Assembly: GCF_013373865.1 (NCBI RefSeq) | Contig: NC_050472.1 | Coordinates: 4,087,276-4,151,275, forward strand | Direction: 5' to 3' | DNA: 64,000 nt | From: Monomorium pharaonis | Lineage: Eukaryota > Arthropoda > Insecta > Hymenoptera > Formicidae | Shown: positions 63,478 through 64,000 of the stretch, in pieces | How positions within the stretch are numbered: position 1 is the first letter of the stretch | Layout: every line of letters begins with the position of its first letter | The notes under the pieces: model-generated | The model's input: only the letters and a program-made list of their open reading frames with translations | The model's database searches: none | Told to the model about the DNA's origin: nothing | Position numbers and translations under genes: made by a program

Positions 63478-63509
63478 GTCGGCCAGCTTTCAGACTACGA
63501 CATTACTAG
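63478..63509 (+). CDS. jbug: Possible alternative terminal exon (truncating) of the filamin-type gene
   Basis: A good acceptor (pyrimidine-rich tract ending TTGCAG at 63472-63477) is followed in the correct phase by GRPAFRLRHY and a TAG at 63507-63509. Joined to 63036 it would end the protein about 1601 residues in, inside an Ig repeat. The normal continuation should be a glycine-proline turn and more beta strands, presumably right of the window. Used exon, decoy, or regulated poison exon are all possible. Confidence 0.25.
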
Positions 63510-64000
63510 ACTTCTCAGAAACTAATCCTCCCTTTTTTATCTTAATTTATGGATTAACGCACATGGTGGTGGGTTCCTCTAACTCAATTTTCTGAAAAGT
63601 CTTGCATAAGGGTAACTTAATTACCACTTTTCTTTTACTCATTCACTCTTCTCTTGCACTCGTTGGTTACCACTTAAGAATATTACGAATGCTTAATTTT
63701 GGTTCCAGCGGTGGGAGAGCTATAGAAATTGTATCTAACATTTCGTTGTCATCCACTTCTCTTTGTATGTTCGCGGAAGTGTATTTGACTTGCATCAAAA
63801 AGCCATGTTTATAGTGCTATATATATTTACTTTAAGTTGTGTATAATCGTTAAACTTCCGATGCAAAAATACTTGCCCCTAAATTGAGAAATTTACTTTA
63901 ATACGTAATGCCTTAACAAGTGCCAATATTTTTCCTTTACATATAACTAGCATACATTTATATTATCACGTTCAATTTCGAATGAACGAAGCTATTATAA

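Overview
The window looks like insect nuclear DNA. It has multi-exon genes with GT-AG introns, CpG-dense promoter-like blocks alternating with AT-rich blocks, long dinucleotide microsatellites and short inverted-repeat elements. The isochore-like GC/AT mosaic and the protein sequences suggest a hymenopteran, probably an ant; that placement is inference. I see no rRNA, tRNA, CRISPR array, virus-like gene or transposase.

Six protein-coding genes can be rebuilt exon by exon with intact reading frames. From left to right: about 1-10.3 kb has no gene I can support (a CpG-rich, low-complexity, promoter-like block, then AT-rich sequence). 10373-12377 (-) is an RNF13/Godzilla-type PA-TM-RING ubiquitin ligase. 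15420-18063 (-) is a GPALPP1-like nuclear protein with a large RS/RD-rich insertion and a decayed duplicate of its last exon just downstream. 18570-19673 (-) is the mitochondrial CDP-diacylglycerol synthase TAM41, in one exon. 21710-23216 (+) is COP9 signalosome subunit 6, divergent from TAM41. 24827-30620 (-) is a 12-exon PARG-fold gene, convergent with CSN6. 38804 to beyond the right edge (+) is a filamin-type gene with three calponin-homology domains, which matches jitterbug (jbug) better than cheerio/filamin A.

Two loci deserve most attention. The PARG-like protein keeps the glycine loop and the GNWGCG motif but has Gln-Glu-Thr where active PARG has Gln-Glu-Glu. It also carries a disordered insertion of about 525 residues inside the macrodomain fold, and that insertion contains a 16-residue helix fitting the consensus for docking PKA regulatory subunits. 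It may be a pseudoenzyme turned scaffold. The filamin gene has an 11.95-kb intron that ends in a CpG-rich block and then an exon with an in-frame, well-placed ATG. This suggests an internal promoter making a CH-less, Ig-repeat-only isoform. A possible truncating terminal exon lies near the right edge.

The six genes do not form a pathway; they are ordinary cell-biology genes that happen to be neighbours (endosomal ubiquitin ligase, nuclear protein, mitochondrial lipid enzyme, cullin deneddylation complex, ADP-ribose-fold protein, actin crosslinker).
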